Shown here: in pieces, positions 50,535 through 60,866 of the stretch
Position numbering within the stretch: the stretch's first letter is position 1
How the letters are laid out: each line of letters begins with the position of its first letter
Assembly: GCA_016218805.1 (NCBI GenBank)
Contig: JACRCW010000042.1
Location: 1 to 64,000 of the forward strand
Direction of reading: 5' to 3'
Origin: Deltaproteobacteria bacterium
GTDB taxonomy: Bacteria > Myxococcota > JACRCW01
Length of the DNA: 64,000 bases
Position numbers and translations under genes: made by a program
The notes under the pieces: model-generated
Told to the model about the DNA's origin: nothing
What the model saw: only the letters and a program-made list of their open reading frames with translations
The model's database searches: none

Positions 50535-51374
50535 ATGACGGGGCTGAGCCGCACCAACCAAGACCTCCAGGACATTGAGCAGCAGCTGCTGCTTGAAGCC
50601 ATCTTCAGGCGGTACGGTTTTGACTTCCGGGAATACTCCACGGCGTCGATTCACCGTCGCATCCTCGGCCGCGTGGCGGCGGAGAAGCTGAGGAGCATCT
50701 CCGGACTGCAGGAAAGGCTGCTCCATGATCCGGAGTGCATGGAGCGCCTGCTGCTGGCGCTCACCGTCCACGTGACGTCGATGTTTCGCGATCCGGCCTT
50801 CTACGTTGCGTTCCGTCAGAAGGTGGTGCCGTTGCTCAAGACCTATCCGTTTGTCCGCATCTGGCACGCCGGCTGTTCAACGGGCGAGGAGGTCTACTCC
50901 ATGGCCATGCTGGTGCGGGAGGAAGGCCTGGCGGAACGTTGCCGCATCTACGCCACGGACCTCTCTGAGGCCGTGCTCAAGCAGGCCAAGGCGGGCGTGT
51001 TCCCGCTCGCGGCGATGAAGGAATACACCGAGAACTACCACCAGGCGGGAGGCACCGCGTCGTTCTCGGAGTACTACACGGCCAGGTTTGACCACGTTGT
51101 GATGCGGTCATTCTTGAAGGAGAACATTGTGTTTGCGGAGCACAACCTGGTCACGGACAGCTCCTTCAATGAGTTCAATGTGATCCTGTGCCGGAACGTG
51201 CTCATCTACTTCAACAAGACGCTCCAGAAGCGCGTCCACGGTCTGCTCTACACCAGCCTGGCGCGATTCGGCGTGCTGGCGCTGGGCCGCAAGGAGTCCC
51301 TCCGCTTCACCTCCCATGAAAACCGCTACGAAGTCCTTGACGGCGCCGAGCGGTTGTACCGGAGGGTTGCTTGA
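50535..51374 (+). CDS. CheR-type protein-glutamate methyltransferase
   Basis: Methylates Glu side chains using S-adenosylmethionine, in chemotaxis on receptors. 279 residues: an N-terminal helical domain, then WHAGCSTGEEVYSMAML (SAM-binding loop) and ILCRNVLIYFN, both typical of CheR. There is no pentapeptide-binding or TPR tail. The ATG at 50535 follows AGGAG and lies 8 bp after the kinase stop. No chemoreceptor is in the window, so the poly-HAMP kinase, whose HAMP stalk resembles receptor signalling parts, is the natural candidate substrate. Confidence 0.9.
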   Translation: MTGLSRTNQDLQDIEQQLLLEAIFRRYGFDFREYSTASIHRRILGRVAAEKLRSISGLQERLLHDPECMERLLLALTVHVTSMFRDPAFYVAFRQKVVPLLKTYPFVRIWHAGCSTGEEVYSMAMLVREEGLAERCRIYATDLSEAVLKQAKAGVFPLAAMKEYTENYHQAGGTASFSEYYTARFDHVVMRSFLKENIVFAEHNLVTDSSFNEFNVILCRNVLIYFNKTLQKRVHGLLYTSLARFGVLALGRKESLRFTSHENRYEVLDGAERLYRRVA

Positions 51375-51375
51375 A

Positions 51376-51963
51376 ATGACGCCCTCCCTCGTCGTGGTGG
51401 GTGCCTCGTTGGGCGGTCTGAACGCGCTGCGGGCCATCATGGGTGGGTTGCCCCGGGATTTCCCGCTGCCCATTGTGGTGGTCCAGCACCGGAGCAGGGA
51501 TGGCGATGGTACGCTGACGCAGTTCCTGCAGGGCAGTTCCGCGCTGCCGGTGTGTGAACCTGACGACAAGGAGCCACTCAGCCCTGGCCGGATCTACATG
51601 GCGCCGGCGGACTACCACCTGCTGGTGGAATCCGGGAACCTGGCCTGTTCCACGGATGCGCCCGTCAACTTTTCCCGCCCCTCCATTGATGTGCTCTTTG
51701 ATTCGGCCGCTGAGGCCTACGGCAGCGGCGTGGTCGGAGTGATCCTGTCGGGGTCCAACGCGGACGGTGCCGCGGGAGCCGCCAGGATTGCGCACCGTGG
51801 CGGGATCGTCATTGTGGAGGATCCCAGCTTTGCGGAAGCGGCCGCCATGCCGGCAGCAGCCCTGGCCGCGGCGCCGCGTAGCCACGTTGCGCGGCTTGCC
51901 GAGATTGCACCGTTGCTGATGCGTGTCTGTTGCGACCGCGAAAGGACGCAGGACCATGGGTAG
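51376..51963 (+). CDS. CheB-type methylesterase without receiver domain
   Basis: 195 residues consisting only of the esterase domain: Ser11 (GASLGG), His38 (VVQHRS) and Asp130 (SGSNADGA) form the catalytic triad. The N-terminal receiver that normally gates CheB is absent. It would reverse the CheR methylation and possibly deamidate Gln. Its ATG begins one base after the cheR-type stop and its end overlaps the next start by 8 bp, so it is tightly coupled. Without a receiver, regulation must come from partners or be constitutive. Confidence 0.9.
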   Translation: MTPSLVVVGASLGGLNALRAIMGGLPRDFPLPIVVVQHRSRDGDGTLTQFLQGSSALPVCEPDDKEPLSPGRIYMAPADYHLLVESGNLACSTDAPVNFSRPSIDVLFDSAAEAYGSGVVGVILSGSNADGAAGAARIAHRGGIVIVEDPSFAEAAAMPAAALAAAPRSHVARLAEIAPLLMRVCCDRERTQDHG

Positions 51964-53683
51964 CAAGATCCGAGCAGAGCCCCAGGGGAGGATCCTGATT
52001 GTAGACGACCAGCGGGACAGTCTGGTGGCCATCCATGGTGCGCTGGAGCCCCTTGGGCTGGATGTGGTCCGGGCACAATCCGGCAGAGAGGCGCTCCGGA
52101 CCCTGCTCAGCCAGGACTTCAACCTGATCCTGCTGGACGTAGGGATGCCGGAGATGGACGGCTTTGAGACCGCGACGCTCATCCGCGAGAGCGAGCGGCA
52201 TCGCCGTACGCCCATTGTCTTTCTTACCGGCCTGCGGTCAATGGAAAACGTCAAGCGTGGCTATGCCGCGGGCGCCGCGGACTACATTGAAAAGCCGGTT
52301 GAGGCGGAAACACTCCGATCCAAAGTAGCCGCATTGGTCCACCTGTTCCGGGACTCGGTGGCCATGCCGGATGATCCGGTGGCCAACATTCTCGTGGTGG
52401 ATGACACGCCGGCCAACCTGGCAGCCATTGATGGCGCGCTGTCCACCCTGCGCGAGAACATTGTAACCGCGGGTTCCGGCGAAGAGGCGCTCGCGCTGCT
52501 GAGCGAGCAGGAGTTTTCGGTGTTGCTGCTGGACGTCATACTCCCGGGCATCGACGGGATCGAGACGGCGGCGGTGATTCGGCGCAACCCACGCACGCGG
52601 GACCTGCCCATCATTGTGATGAGCTCCCTTGCCCAGGCGCCCGAGTACATTGCGCGGGGTTATGCCGTGGGGGCGGTTGACTACCTGTTCCCACCGGTGG
52701 AGCCCAGCGTGCTGCGGGCCAAGGTGGCGGTGTTTGTTGACCTCTTCAAGAAGCGCGAGCGGCTGAGACGCCACGAAGAACAAATCCGGCGTTTTGAGCG
52801 CGCCGAGAGCGCCCGGCAGGTGGCGGAGGAGCGGCAGGCGCGGGAGGTTGAGGCCGTCAAGGTCCGCGCGGCCGAAGAGTTGGCCGCCACACGGGCGGCG
52901 CTGATCGCGGAGCTTAACCGAAAGAACGACGAACTCACGGGACTCAACCACGAACTGGACGCATTCACCTACGCCGCGTCCCATGACCTGCGTGCGCCAC
53001 TGCGGGCCGTGGACGGCTTCAGCCGCGCGCTTCTGGAGGACTGCGCGGATGAGCTGAGCGGCAAGGGCCAGGAACACCTCCGGAGCATCTGTGAGTCATC
53101 ACAGCAGATGGGTCGGCTCATTGAAGCCCTGCTGGGACTGTCGCGCGTGTCCAGGACCGACCTGCAGCCTGAAACCGTTGACGTCAGCAAGCTTGGCACC
53201 GAGGTCCTGGAGCGGCTTGCCAAGGCAGCACCAGATCGGAAGGTGGAGGTGGTCGTTGACGGCGGCATGACTGCGACGGGTGACCGGCGTCTCATTGAGG
53301 TCATGCTGGAGAACCTGCTTGGCAATGCGTGGAAGTTTACCGCCAGGAAGCCCAACGGCAGGATTGAGCTGGTGCGCGACACCCACGAGGACCGGCCGGT
53401 GTTTGTGGTGCGGGACAACGGCGCCGGGTTTGACGCCAGGTACGCAAGCAAGCTCTTCCAGCCGTTTCAGCGGCTCCACACGCAGACGGACTTTCCGGGG
53501 ACCGGGATAGGCCTGGCTACCGTGCACCGCATTGTGCGGCGGCATGGCGGCCGGATTTGGGCCAAGGGAGCGGTGGACCAGGGCGCGGCGTTCTATTTCA
53601 CGCTGGCGGATCCGGTGGCGGATGCCGCAACCCCGGCGGCACTCCACGCTGATGTCGGCGGGCCGCCGCCCGGGGGGCGGTGA
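51956..53683 (+). CDS. Receiver-receiver histidine kinase
   Basis: 575 residues: receiver 1 (about 12-135, LILLDVGMPEMDGF), receiver 2 (about 142-262, VLLLDVILPGIDGIE), coiled coil (265-330), HisKA with His343 (AASHDLRAPLRAVDGF), then HATPase (LLGNAWKF, DNGAGFD, GTGIGLATVHRI). There is no sensor domain and no membrane segment, so the kinase is probably switched by phosphoryl transfer from the other kinases. ATG at 51956, overlapping the CheB stop; preceded by AAAGGA. The stop overlaps the next start (TGATG). Confidence 0.9.
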   Translation: MGSKIRAEPQGRILIVDDQRDSLVAIHGALEPLGLDVVRAQSGREALRTLLSQDFNLILLDVGMPEMDGFETATLIRESERHRRTPIVFLTGLRSMENVKRGYAAGAADYIEKPVEAETLRSKVAALVHLFRDSVAMPDDPVANILVVDDTPANLAAIDGALSTLRENIVTAGSGEEALALLSEQEFSVLLLDVILPGIDGIETAAVIRRNPRTRDLPIIVMSSLAQAPEYIARGYAVGAVDYLFPPVEPSVLRAKVAVFVDLFKKRERLRRHEEQIRRFERAESARQVAEERQAREVEAVKVRAAEELAATRAALIAELNRKNDELTGLNHELDAFTYAASHDLRAPLRAVDGFSRALLEDCADELSGKGQEHLRSICESSQQMGRLIEALLGLSRVSRTDLQPETVDVSKLGTEVLERLAKAAPDRKVEVVVDGGMTATGDRRLIEVMLENLLGNAWKFTARKPNGRIELVRDTHEDRPVFVVRDNGAGFDARYASKLFQPFQRLHTQTDFPGTGIGLATVHRIVRRHGGRIWAKGAVDQGAAFYFTLADPVADAATPAALHADVGGPPPGGR

Positions 53684-55665
53684 TGGGAACTGCTTTTCGC
53701 GTGCTGGTCGTTGATGACTCTGACAGGGACACGGTCCTGCTGTTACGGGAGATTGGCCGTGGCGGATATGACGTGTCGCACGCGCGCGTGGATAGCGAGG
53801 CGGCGATGGCGGCCGCGCTGGACCGCCAGGCCTGGGATGTCATCATCTGTGACTACTCAATGCCGGGATTTGACACGCTGGCGGCCCTGGCGCTGGTGCA
53901 CGGCCGCAACCTGGACGTGCCGTTCATTGTGGTGTCCGGCACCATCAGCGACGATGCTGCCGTGGAATGCATGAAGGCGGGCGCGCACGACTTCATGCGC
54001 AAGGGCAACCTGGCCCGTCTCCGACCCGCCATCCAACGCGAGTTGCGCGACATGGCGGTCCGTGCCGAGTTCAAGCGCGCGGAGGAAGCGCTGCGGCGAG
54101 AAAGCCAGCGGAATACGGTGTTCCTGCGCAACGCGAGCGACGGCGTACACATCCTTGACGCCGCGGGAAACGTGGTGGAGGTCAGCGATTCGTTCTGTAC
54201 CATGCTCGGGTACACGCGCGATGAGCTGGTTGGCGCCAACCTGACGCTGTGGGACGCGCGGTGGTCACCGCTGGAGTTGGCGCAGGTGGTTGCCGAGCAA
54301 TTGGCCGACAATGAGCCCTCGGCATTTGAGACTCGGCACCGGCGCCGGGACGGAAGTGTCTTCGATGTTGAAGTCTCCGGCCGGGCGCTTGATTTGGATG
54401 GGCATCGGGTGTTGTTCAACTCCGCGCGGGACATCACCGCGCGCAAGCAGGCCGACGCGGCGCGCCTGGAGCTGGAAGAACAACTCCGGCTGTCGCAGAG
54501 AATGGAGGCCATTGGTGGTCTGGCCGGTGGCGTGGCGCACGACTTCAACAACCTGCTCGCCGTGATCCTCAGCTACACGGGGTTTGCGCTGGAAGATGTC
54601 CGGAAGCACAACCTTGCCACGGACGATCTCCTGGAGGTGCAGCGCGCCGCCAACCGCGCAGCGGGGCTCACCCGCCAGTTGCTTGCATTCAGCCGCAAAC
54701 AGATTCTGCAGCCGGTGCCGCTGAGCGTGAGCGAGGTGGCCGCGGGGCTGGAGAACATGCTGCGCCGCATTGTGGGCGAGGACGTTGAGCTGGTCCAAAG
54801 CCTGGCGCCCGACGTTGGCCTGACGTTGGCAGACCCCGGTCAGATTGAGCAGGTGATCATGAACCTGGTGGTCAATGCCCGGGACGCCATGCCCAACGGC
54901 GGAAGACTCACCATTGAGACCGCCAACGTGGAAATCACCGCGGAGGACGCGGCGCGCCGGGTAGCGGTACAGCCCGGCGCGTATGTGCAAGTGGTCGTGT
55001 CGGACACGGGCTGCGGCATGGGCGAGGAAACGCAGGCGCGCATCTTTGACCCGTTCTTCACCACCAAGGAGAAGGGCAAGGGGACCGGCCTGGGTCTGTC
55101 CACGGTGTACGGGATCGTCAAGCAGAGCGGCGGCGCCATCTGGGTCCACAGCGAACTGGGCCGGGGGAGCACCTTCACGGTCAGCCTGCCGCGGGACCCG
55201 TCCGCCACGGCGGCCGCGCCCATCCGGCCCTCCATGGTCACGGCGCGGTGCGCCGGAACCGAGACCATCCTGCTGGTGGAGGACGAGGAAGCGCTGCGGA
55301 AGGTTGCGCTGCGGGCCCTGGCCACCGCCGGCTACAAGGTGTTGTCCGCGGCGGACGGCAGCGAAGCGCTCCAACGCAGCGCGCAGCACGCGGGTGACAT
55401 CCACCTCCTCCTGACTGACGTGGTCATGCCGCGCATGAGCGGCCGGGAGCTGGCGCAGGTGCTCCTGCAGCAGCGCCCCACGGTGAAGGTGCTGTACATG
55501 TCCGGGTACACCGACAACGCGATTGTCCACCACGGCGTCCTGGACGCGGGGACGCGGTTGCTGGCCAAGCCGTTCACCGCGGGCGAACTGGCGTACCGGG
55601 TCCGGGAGACACTGGACGATGGCACGGCCAACGTGGCCGCCGTCCCCGACGAGGGTGGTCCCTGA
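53683..55665 (+). CDS. Receiver-PAS-histidine kinase-receiver hybrid
   Basis: 660 residues: receiver (1-120; Asp in IICDYSMPGFD), PAS domain with an ERRK-type tail (about 135-255; VEVSDSFCTMLGYTRDELVG), HisKA of the HDFNN type with His286 (GVAHDFNNLLAVI), HATPase (LVVNARDAMP, DTGCGMGEE, GTGLGLSTVYGI) and a C-terminal receiver with LLTDVVMPRMSG. Both receivers keep the acidic pair. The enzyme class is typical of myxobacterial multi-step phosphorelays. The start overlaps the previous stop. It is the last gene of the operon. Confidence 0.9.
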   Translation: MGTAFRVLVVDDSDRDTVLLLREIGRGGYDVSHARVDSEAAMAAALDRQAWDVIICDYSMPGFDTLAALALVHGRNLDVPFIVVSGTISDDAAVECMKAGAHDFMRKGNLARLRPAIQRELRDMAVRAEFKRAEEALRRESQRNTVFLRNASDGVHILDAAGNVVEVSDSFCTMLGYTRDELVGANLTLWDARWSPLELAQVVAEQLADNEPSAFETRHRRRDGSVFDVEVSGRALDLDGHRVLFNSARDITARKQADAARLELEEQLRLSQRMEAIGGLAGGVAHDFNNLLAVILSYTGFALEDVRKHNLATDDLLEVQRAANRAAGLTRQLLAFSRKQILQPVPLSVSEVAAGLENMLRRIVGEDVELVQSLAPDVGLTLADPGQIEQVIMNLVVNARDAMPNGGRLTIETANVEITAEDAARRVAVQPGAYVQVVVSDTGCGMGEETQARIFDPFFTTKEKGKGTGLGLSTVYGIVKQSGGAIWVHSELGRGSTFTVSLPRDPSATAAAPIRPSMVTARCAGTETILLVEDEEALRKVALRALATAGYKVLSAADGSEALQRSAQHAGDIHLLLTDVVMPRMSGRELAQVLLQQRPTVKVLYMSGYTDNAIVHHGVLDAGTRLLAKPFTAGELAYRVRETLDDGTANVAAVPDEGGP

Positions 55666-55770
55666 GCGTCCGCGCACCGGTGCATGCGCCGCCGCGGGGT
55701 GCCATGTGACCGCCGGCATTCCCCCGGTCTGGCCGCCTGCATTGGTTGTTCTTACGCGCCGCACGTGGCG

Positions 55771-56691
<921 letters not shown>

Positions 56692-56694
56692 GGG

Positions 56695-57924
56695 TCACTT
56701 GCCCGCGGGCTTCTCCTTCTCAATGAACGCCGCCACCGCCTTGTCCAGCTTCTCAAACGCCTCCTTCATCAGGTCTTCGCCCACGACGAGCGGCGGGGCC
56801 AGGCGCATGACGTGGCCGTGGATGATGTTCACCAGCACGCCGTGTTCACGCGCATAGTTGACCAGCTTGGCGCCGTCCCACTTGAGCTCCACGCCCAGCC
56901 ACATGCCACGGCCGCGGACTTCGCCCATGAACGCGGCGTGCTTCTTGGCCAGGTCCTCCAGGTGGCGGCGGAGCAGACCCGCGCGGTCCCGCACGCCGGG
57001 CAGGAAGGACGGTTCCAGCAGCACGTCCATCACCGCGTTGCCCGCGGCGCAGGCCACCGGGTTGCCGCCAAACGTGCTGGCGTGCGTCCCCGGCTGCAAC
57101 GCCTTGGAGATGTCCTCCGTCGTCAGCATGGCACCAATGGGCACCCCGTTCCCCAGTCCCTTGGCAATGGTGATGATGTCCGGGACCATGTCCTCCTGCT
57201 GGTAGGCGAACAGCGTGCCCGTGCGCCCTATGCCGGATTGGATCTCATCCAGGATGAGCAGGCAGCCCACCTCGCGCGTGAGCTGGCGGACCTGCTTGAG
57301 GTACCCGGGCGACGGGACGATGAGGCCGCCCTCGCCCTGGATGGGTTCCAGCAGCACCGCCGCGGTGCGCGGCCCCACGTGCCGGGCCAGCGCTTCAATG
57401 TCATTGAAGGGCACGTAGCGGAAGCCGGGGACCAACGGTTCAAACCCCGCGCGGTACTTCTCCTGGCCCGTGGCCGTGACGGTGGCAAACGTGCGCCCGT
57501 GGAAGCTGTTGTGCGCGGTGACAAACTCAAAGCGGCCCTCGCCGCGGTCATGGAAGTACTTCCGGGCCGCCTTCAGCGCGGCCTCGTTGGCCTCCGCGCC
57601 GCTGTTGGCAAAGAACACCCGCTCGGCAAAGCTGTTGGCGCAGAGCTTTTCCGCGAGTTCAATGGCCGGCGTGGTGGCGTACAGGTTGGACGCGTGGATG
57701 AGCTTGCGCGCCTGCTTCTCAATGGCCTCCACCACGCGGGGGTGCGCGTGGCCCAGGCCGGTGACCGCAAGCCCGCCAAGCAGGTCAATGTAGCGGTTGC
57801 CGTCAACGTCCCAGACCAGCGCGCCGTCACCGTGGTCCAGGACCACGGGCTGGGGGTTGATGCAGTGCAGCAGGCGCTTGCGGCCGCGCGCCAGGATATC
57901 CGCCGTGGATGCGAGGGTGCTCAT
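56695..57924 (-). CDS. Acetylornithine aminotransferase
   Basis: Class III PLP aminotransferase that interconverts N-acetylglutamate semialdehyde and N-acetylornithine. Lys255 (TIAKGLGNGVPIGAM) binds PLP; NSGAEANEAALKAARKY and FNDIEAL are further family features, and LDEIQSGIGRTG fits the ArgD/ornithine aminotransferase group. Placement next to argF supports ArgD rather than a catabolic ornithine aminotransferase. 409 residues from the ATG at 57924; the frame is open further upstream but without family similarity. Confidence 0.92.
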   Translation of the reverse strand: MSTLASTADILARGRKRLLHCINPQPVVLDHGDGALVWDVDGNRYIDLLGGLAVTGLGHAHPRVVEAIEKQARKLIHASNLYATTPAIELAEKLCANSFAERVFFANSGAEANEAALKAARKYFHDRGEGRFEFVTAHNSFHGRTFATVTATGQEKYRAGFEPLVPGFRYVPFNDIEALARHVGPRTAAVLLEPIQGEGGLIVPSPGYLKQVRQLTREVGCLLILDEIQSGIGRTGTLFAYQQEDMVPDIITIAKGLGNGVPIGAMLTTEDISKALQPGTHASTFGGNPVACAAGNAVMDVLLEPSFLPGVRDRAGLLRRHLEDLAKKHAAFMGEVRGRGMWLGVELKWDGAKLVNYAREHGVLVNIIHGHVMRLAPPLVVGEDLMKEAFEKLDKAVAAFIEKEKPAGK

Positions 57925-57983
57925 GGACGGGAACTTCCGACGACGCCGTGGTGAAGTCAACGACGTGGCGGGCCGCCCGTGTG

Positions 57984-58517
57984 TCAGTTGGTCTGCCCGG
58001 GCAGGAACCCCTGGCAGTTGCGGGCGCGGCAGGAGGTGTCGGTCGCGGTGAAGTTGCACTGCATATCGGTGATCTGGACGCGCGCGCAGATGTCGTCACA
58101 CGTCTGGGACGCAAAGGTCTGGTCGCACAGGTCCTCGTCGGGGAGGCAGGTGTATTGCGAGGTGCACGTGTGGCAGCAGGTGGTGGTCTGGTTGTTGACG
58201 GTGATGTTGTGCGCGCAGTTGCACGTCTTTGCGCAGTCCTCGCTCCGGCCGCACTTCTTGCTCCCGCACAGGCCCTTGGAGCTGTATTTCTCGCAGAAGT
58301 CCTCAGGCACCTGGCAGATGGGCGTCTCTTCCAGCTCACAGAACGTGTTCACGCATTCCAGGCCAACGATGCAGTTCTTGCCATCCGGGCACGGGCAGCT
58401 CTTGACGCAGTCTGCGTTGGAGGCGCAGCGGCTGACACATCCCGTCTGGGTGAACAGGGCCAGCAGGGGGATGGCCACGGCCAGGGCCCCGATCCACGAG
58501 CGAAGCGAGCGCATCAT
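57984..58517 (-). CDS. Cys-rich secreted protein (possible lipoprotein)
   Basis: 177 residues with a signal peptide (MMRSLRSWIGALAVAIPLLALF) ending near TQTGC; the lipobox lacks the usual Leu, so lipidation is uncertain. It contains 25 Cys counting the one after the signal peptide, so up to 12 disulfides in the mature part. Two similar modules are visible: CASNADCVKSCPCPDGKNC and CGRSEDCAKTCNCAH, suggesting internal duplication. No catalytic motif is seen. The start with two consecutive Met codons follows GGAGA. It lies between hutH and argD on the same strand. Function unknown. Confidence 0.65.
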   Translation of the reverse strand: MMRSLRSWIGALAVAIPLLALFTQTGCVSRCASNADCVKSCPCPDGKNCIVGLECVNTFCELEETPICQVPEDFCEKYSSKGLCGSKKCGRSEDCAKTCNCAHNITVNNQTTTCCHTCTSQYTCLPDEDLCDQTFASQTCDDICARVQITDMQCNFTATDTSCRARNCQGFLPGQTN

Positions 58518-58571
58518 GCCGTCTCCATACCAGAGGCCGCCGGTGCGGCCCAAGCAGCGCGGGGTGTGAGG

Positions 58572-60104
58572 TCAGTCCCCGGCCGCGGCCCGCTCCAGGA
58601 TGCTCCCGCCGCGCACCAGTTCATCCATGGCGCCCAGGTCCGTCATCAGCAGGCGGTCCTCATCCAGGTGCGGCACGCGCGTGCGCACCAGCGCGTGCAC
58701 CCGCGCCACGCCGCGGCCCGGCTTGAGCGGCGCGCGCATGTCCAGCGCCTGCGCGGCCACCATCAGCTCAATGCCCAGCACGCGCCGCACGTTCTCCACC
58801 ACCTGCACCGCCTTGAGCGCGCTGGTCATGCCCATGGAAACGTGGTCCTCGCGGTTGGCTGAGGACGGGATGGAATCCACGCTGGCGGGGTGGCACAGGA
58901 CTTTGTTCTCGTTGATGAGCGCGGCGGCGGTGACCTGGCAGATCATGAAGCCGCTGTTGATGCCGCTGTTCTTGACCAGGAATGCGGGCAATCCGGACAG
59001 CGCGGGGTTGACCAGTTGTTCAATGCGGCGCTCGCTGATGTTGGCCAGTTCCGCCACGGCAATGGCCAGGAAGTCCAGCGCCAGCGCCAGGGGCTGCCCG
59101 TGGAAGTTGCCGCCGGAGATGACGTCGCGGTCCTCTTCAAACACCAGCGGGTTGTCCGTGGCGGAGTTGACCTCCACTTCCAGCGTGCGGCGCACGTGCG
59201 CCAGCGCGTCACGCGTGGCGCCGTGGACCTGCGGAATGCACCGCAGCGAATACGGGTCCTGCACCTTGTGACAGTCCGCGTGCGCCGGTGCGATCTCGCT
59301 GCCCTGCAGCAAGGCACGGACGTGCTCCGCCACGCGCGCCTGGCCCGGGTGCGGGCGCACGGCCTGGATGCGCGGGTCAAACGGGCGGTGGCTGCCCATC
59401 AGTCCCTCAACGGTGGTCGCCCCGGAGATATCCGCGAGTTCGCACAAGCGCTCCGCGTCCAGCAGGGTCAGCGTGCCCACGGCGCCCATGGCCTGCGTGC
59501 CGTTGACCAGCGCCAGGCCCTCCTTGGCCTGCAACACCAGCGGCTGCAGCCCGGCCTTCTCCAGCGCGGCGCGGGCGGTGATCGTCGTGACCATGCCGGG
59601 AGCCTGCTCCACCAGCGCGTTGCCCTCGCCCAGCAGCAGCAGCGTGGCGTGCGCCAACGGCGCCAGGTCACCGGACGCGCCCACGCTGCCGCGCGCGGGC
59701 ACGTACGGGGCAATGCCCGCATCCAGCAGCTTGCAGATGGCGTCCGCGACAAGGGGACGCACGCCCGCGCGGCCGGTGCACAGCACATTGAGACGCAGCA
59801 CCATCATGGCGCGCGCGGCGTCAAACGGCAGCGGCGCGCCGACGCCGACGGCGTGGGAGAGGATCAGGTGGCGCTGCAGCGTGAGCAGCTCGCTTGTAGG
59901 GATGGAGACTTCCGCCAGCGCACCAAAGCCGGTGTTGATGCCGTACGCAGGCTTCCCGCTGGTGGCAATGGACTCCACGTACGCGCGGCTGCGGGCCATG
60001 CGCTCACGCGCGGCGGGGTGCACTTCCACGCGCCGGCCGCGGCGGGCCACGTCTTCAATGTCAGAAAGCCGGAGTCCTTCACCGGCAACAAGCAACGTCT
60101 CCAT
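58572..60104 (-). CDS. Histidine ammonia-lyase
   Basis: Deaminates histidine to trans-urocanate, the first step of histidine breakdown. The self-processing MIO triad Ala143-Ser144-Gly145 lies in [12 protein letters not shown], and [13 protein letters not shown] and [19 protein letters not shown] are typical. 510 residues is the normal length. The ATG at 60104 follows GGAGG; the longer frame to 60266 has no family similarity. No hutU, hutI or hutG is in the window; instead arginine-synthesis genes follow on the same strand. Confidence 0.95.
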   Translation of the reverse strand: METLLVAGEGLRLSDIEDVARRGRRVEVHPAARERMARSRAYVESIATSGKPAYGINTGFGALAEVSIPTSELLTLQRHLILSHAVGVGAPLPFDAARAMMVLRLNVLCTGRAGVRPLVADAICKLLDAGIAPYVPARGSVGASGDLAPLAHATLLLLGEGNALVEQAPGMVTTITARAALEKAGLQPLVLQAKEGLALVNGTQAMGAVGTLTLLDAERLCELADISGATTVEGLMGSHRPFDPRIQAVRPHPGQARVAEHVRALLQGSEIAPAHADCHKVQDPYSLRCIPQVHGATRDALAHVRRTLEVEVNSATDNPLVFEEDRDVISGGNFHGQPLALALDFLAIAVAELANISERRIEQLVNPALSGLPAFLVKNSGINSGFMICQVTAAALINENKVLCHPASVDSIPSSANREDHVSMGMTSALKAVQVVENVRRVLGIELMVAAQALDMRAPLKPGRGVARVHALVRTRVPHLDEDRLLMTDLGAMDELVRGGSILERAAAGD

Positions 60105-60164
60105 CACGGCACCTCCGCCCGACAGGGCTGCCGGGCGGCGGCTCCTTAGCACGCCGGTACGGGC

Positions 60165-60866
60165 ATGCGCGTTGCACACGTGGGACGCGTGCTCGGCATA
60201 GCGCTCTCCGCGGTGTTGTGGGTCGGTGCCGCCGGGCCGCGCCCGCCACCGGACCCCGCGGCGCACCCGGCCAGCATGGCGCCTGAGTGGGAAGTGATCG
60301 TCGTGGCGGTCCGCGGAGCTGCGGGTGGAGTCCTGGCCATTCCCGCGGGCGCGGTGGCCGGCGTGTTGTGCTCAACGATCCTGGTGTTGCCGTTTGTCGC
60401 CGTCGCCACACTGCCTGTGCCGCCGCTGATATCAACCGCGATCCTGGTCAGCGTGCTGCTGATGCCCGCGCTGTGCGCGGTGGCCGGAGGGTTTGCGGGC
60501 TACGCGGTGGCACGCGCTGTGCTCGGCGTGTTGACGCCGCGTTTCACACCGCCGCGGACGCTGCGGGAGTTCGTGCGTGCCATCTCGTTCGTCGGAACGG
60601 ATGCCGCCTGTCACGGGCCGCTTCTGCTGCTGGTGGGCCCGGCGGTCTTGGTTGCCGTCGGCGGCGTCGTTGGAGCGCGGCTCGCCTACCTATTCACGGG
60701 CACCGGCATTCCCTCCAGCGGGCACACGGAATCCTTCTTCGTCCTCGTGAGCGCCGCCGCCGCCGGCGTGGTCGCGCTGTGGCTGGTGGCGCCCTTCGCC
60801 GGAGTCGCCGGGGCCACCGCGCCGTGGGTCTCCGCGCTGATCGCGGAAAGGACGGTCTCGCCGTGA
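60165..60866 (+). CDS. Multi-pass membrane protein, unknown
   Basis: 233 residues with a signal-peptide-like N terminus and about five membrane helices, among them [23 protein letters not shown] and [19 protein letters not shown]. There are small Gly/Ala/Pro-rich loops and no recognised domain. The ATG at 60165 is only 61 bp from the divergent hutH start. Its stop overlaps the next gene's start (TGATG), so they are translationally coupled. It is similar in style to the following protein, but I see no clear homology. Confidence 0.55.
   Translation: MRVAHVGRVLGIALSAVLWVGAAGPRPPPDPAAHPASMAPEWEVIVVAVRGAAGGVLAIPAGAVAGVLCSTILVLPFVAVATLPVPPLISTAILVSVLLMPALCAVAGGFAGYAVARAVLGVLTPRFTPPRTLREFVRAISFVGTDAACHGPLLLLVGPAVLVAVGGVVGARLAYLFTGTGIPSSGHTESFFVLVSAAAAGVVALWLVAPFAGVAGATAPWVSALIAERTVSP

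Noticed and set aside
55666..55770. Terminator between the convergent kinase operon and argF
   Set aside because: Only a 5-bp stem (GCGCC/GGCGC) was found, without a T-tract; not convincing.
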